Source: FEN-1219 sp964457725
GTDB taxonomy: Bacteria; Pseudomonadota; Gammaproteobacteria; Steroidobacterales; Rariloculaceae
Direction of reading: 5' to 3'
DNA: 64,000 nucleotides
NCBI GenBank assembly: GCA_964457725.1
Contig: CAYWGQ010000002.1
Coordinates: forward strand, 1-64,000
Made by a program: the position numbers and the translations under genes. This document shows positions 63,148 to 64,000 of the stretch, in pieces (position 1 is the first letter of the stretch; every line of letters begins with the position of its first letter). The notes under the pieces were generated by a model that was given only the letters and a program-made list of their open reading frames with translations, did not search any database and had not been told where the DNA came from.

Positions 63148-64000
63148 TCACCGCCGCAGCAACCGCCCGACCAACCGGCCCGCGCCGAGCAATTGCCGCA
63201 GCGGCCGCCGCCAGGGCCGCTTCTCGGCCGTGCCCCGCAGCACCCGCACCCAGCGTGCACGCTGCGCCTCGTCGATCGATGCCTCGATCCGCCGCCACAG
63301 AAGGTCGAGGTTCTCGGGCGGCGTGCGGTCGAGGCGCATCGGGACGATCGCGTCGTGCTCGACGCCGAGCTCAGCGGCAAGCGCGTCGATCGCCGCGGCG
63401 ACGGGCTCGTCCGCCGGTCGCGGCGAATCGGCAGAAGAGGGCGCCGTCCAGTCGGCCGCTCCGGCGAGGCGATCGACATGGGTGGCCGCGACGATGACGG
63501 GCGGCGCGCGCCGCTGCGGGTTCGCGGCGAACCGGGCGCGCAGCGCCTCGAGCGCAGCGCGATCGAGCACGGGGGCCTCCTGTATCGCGGTGACCCAGAT
63601 CACGAGATCGCAGGCGAACGCGCGTTTCACGAACTCGACCGTGCTCTGCTCGTCGTCGATGCCGGGCGAGTCGATCAGATAGGCGGGCGGCAGATCCGCG
63701 TCGCGAAGCTCGTAGCCTTGGAAGGCGGCCGTGAACGGCTTGACCTCGACGTCGCCGCCGATCGCGCCGAGCATCGCCCGGACGAGCGTCGACTTGCCGG
63801 CGTGCGTGCGGCCCGCGACCAGCATCCGCAACGATCCGGGCGGTGCGACCGCGGTGGCCGCGCCCTTCAGCCCCTCGGACGCGGCCTCGCGCTCGAGCGC
63901 TTCCGCGTCGACCCGCAGGCGCCCGGAGTAGAGCTCGATCGCTGCACGGCCGACCTCCTCGATCCACAGCCGCACGATGCGCCGCCGCACATTGCTCTGC
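63148..64000 (-). CDS. P-loop GTPase, dynamin/Era-like, 5' end outside the window
   Basis: At least 280 residues; the frame stays open to base 64000, so the true start may lie beyond the window (a GTG at 63990 is the first in-frame start here). G1 is LVAGRTHAGKSTLVRAMLG (about 57-75), G3 is LIDSPGIDD, and G4 reads AATHVDRL, where THVD replaces NKxD. The C-terminus is a basic amphipathic segment (KRPWRRPLRQLLGAGRLVGR), often a membrane contact. It resembles the GTPase domain of the YfjP/YeeP/EngA-like 50S ribosome-binding group. The role is unknown. Confidence 0.8.
   Translation of the reverse strand, partial: QSNVRRRIVRLWIEEVGRAAIELYSGRLRVDAEALEREAASEGLKGAATAVAPPGSLRMLVAGRTHAGKSTLVRAMLGAIGGDVEVKPFTAAFQGYELRDADLPPAYLIDSPGIDDEQSTVEFVKRAFACDLVIWVTAIQEAPVLDRAALEALRARFAANPQRRAPPVIVAATHVDRLAGAADWTAPSSADSPRPADEPVAAAIDALAAELGVEHDAIVPMRLDRTPPENLDLLWRRIEASIDEAQRARWVRVLRGTAEKRPWRRPLRQLLGAGRLVGRLLRR

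Overview
The window comes from a high-GC bacterium, most likely a gammaproteobacterium of the TonB-receptor-rich kind (Steroidobacterales/Nevskiales-like). This placement is inferred from gene content: FecI/FecR/TonB modules, DUF6152 proteins, metX-metY, a Xanthomonad-like REP palindrome, and an initiator tRNA cut by the left edge. No rRNA, CRISPR array, insertion sequence or prophage was seen.

Layout. (1) 1-2.6 kb: 3' part removed of tRNA-fMet (its 5' part is present), RidA, a small gene behind a consensus sigma-54 promoter, and a PcfJ-like protein. (2) 2.5-25.3 kb: an envelope and nutrient-uptake region. It holds two TonB-dependent receptors, an ECF sigma/anti-sigma pair, exported cupins, a DUF6282 hydrolase-like protein, an NHL propeller, an ActP/YjcH symporter, and many exported proteins of two associated families: DUF6152, and a companion domain here called the GRW domain after its Gly-Arg-Trp motif. 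Four copies of a promoter-like motif, GAGGAT(TT/AA)-N12/13-TGTCTA, lie before both TonB receptors, one DUF6152 gene and the symporter operon. Housekeeping genes (dodecin, pcm, exodeoxyribonuclease III) sit at 21.7-23.5 kb. (3) 25.4-27.4 kb: a methyltransferase, a phosphatidylcholine-synthase-like enzyme and a DUF2845 protein. (4) 27.5-47.3 kb: an exopolysaccharide locus with a Wzx-like flippase, a Wzy-like polymerase, WecG-type and GT4 glycosyltransferases, GT39, a CE4 deacetylase, a sulfotransferase, FkbM and SAM methyltransferases, a HAF-repeat protein and two paralogous exported TIM-barrel-like proteins. Most of its operons start at a -24/-12 (sigma-54) promoter. (5) 47.5-54 kb: a flavoprotein, OsmC, metX-metY, a CoA-binding protein and a Tat-signal alcohol dehydrogenase. 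(6) 53.9-64 kb: a DksA-type zinc finger, a lipoprotein, a TctABC carboxylate importer, two divergent TauD/TfdA dioxygenases, an amine oxidase, a two-domain DUF6152/GRW protein, a coiled-coil protein and a GTPase running off the right edge.

How the genes fit together. The ECF sigma factor, FecR and STN-type TonB receptor form a surface-signalling unit. The shared promoter motif suggests this or a similar sigma factor co-ordinates receptors, exported DUF6152/GRW proteins and acetate-type uptake. The exopolysaccharide locus appears to be a separate sigma-54 regulon whose activator is outside the window. The least described element is the DUF6152/GRW pair, which occurs as neighbouring genes and also as natural fusions. 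Two genes (a GT4 glycosyltransferase and a flavoprotein) have no ATG/GTG/TTG that would keep their conserved N-termini and seem to start at ATT and ATC.
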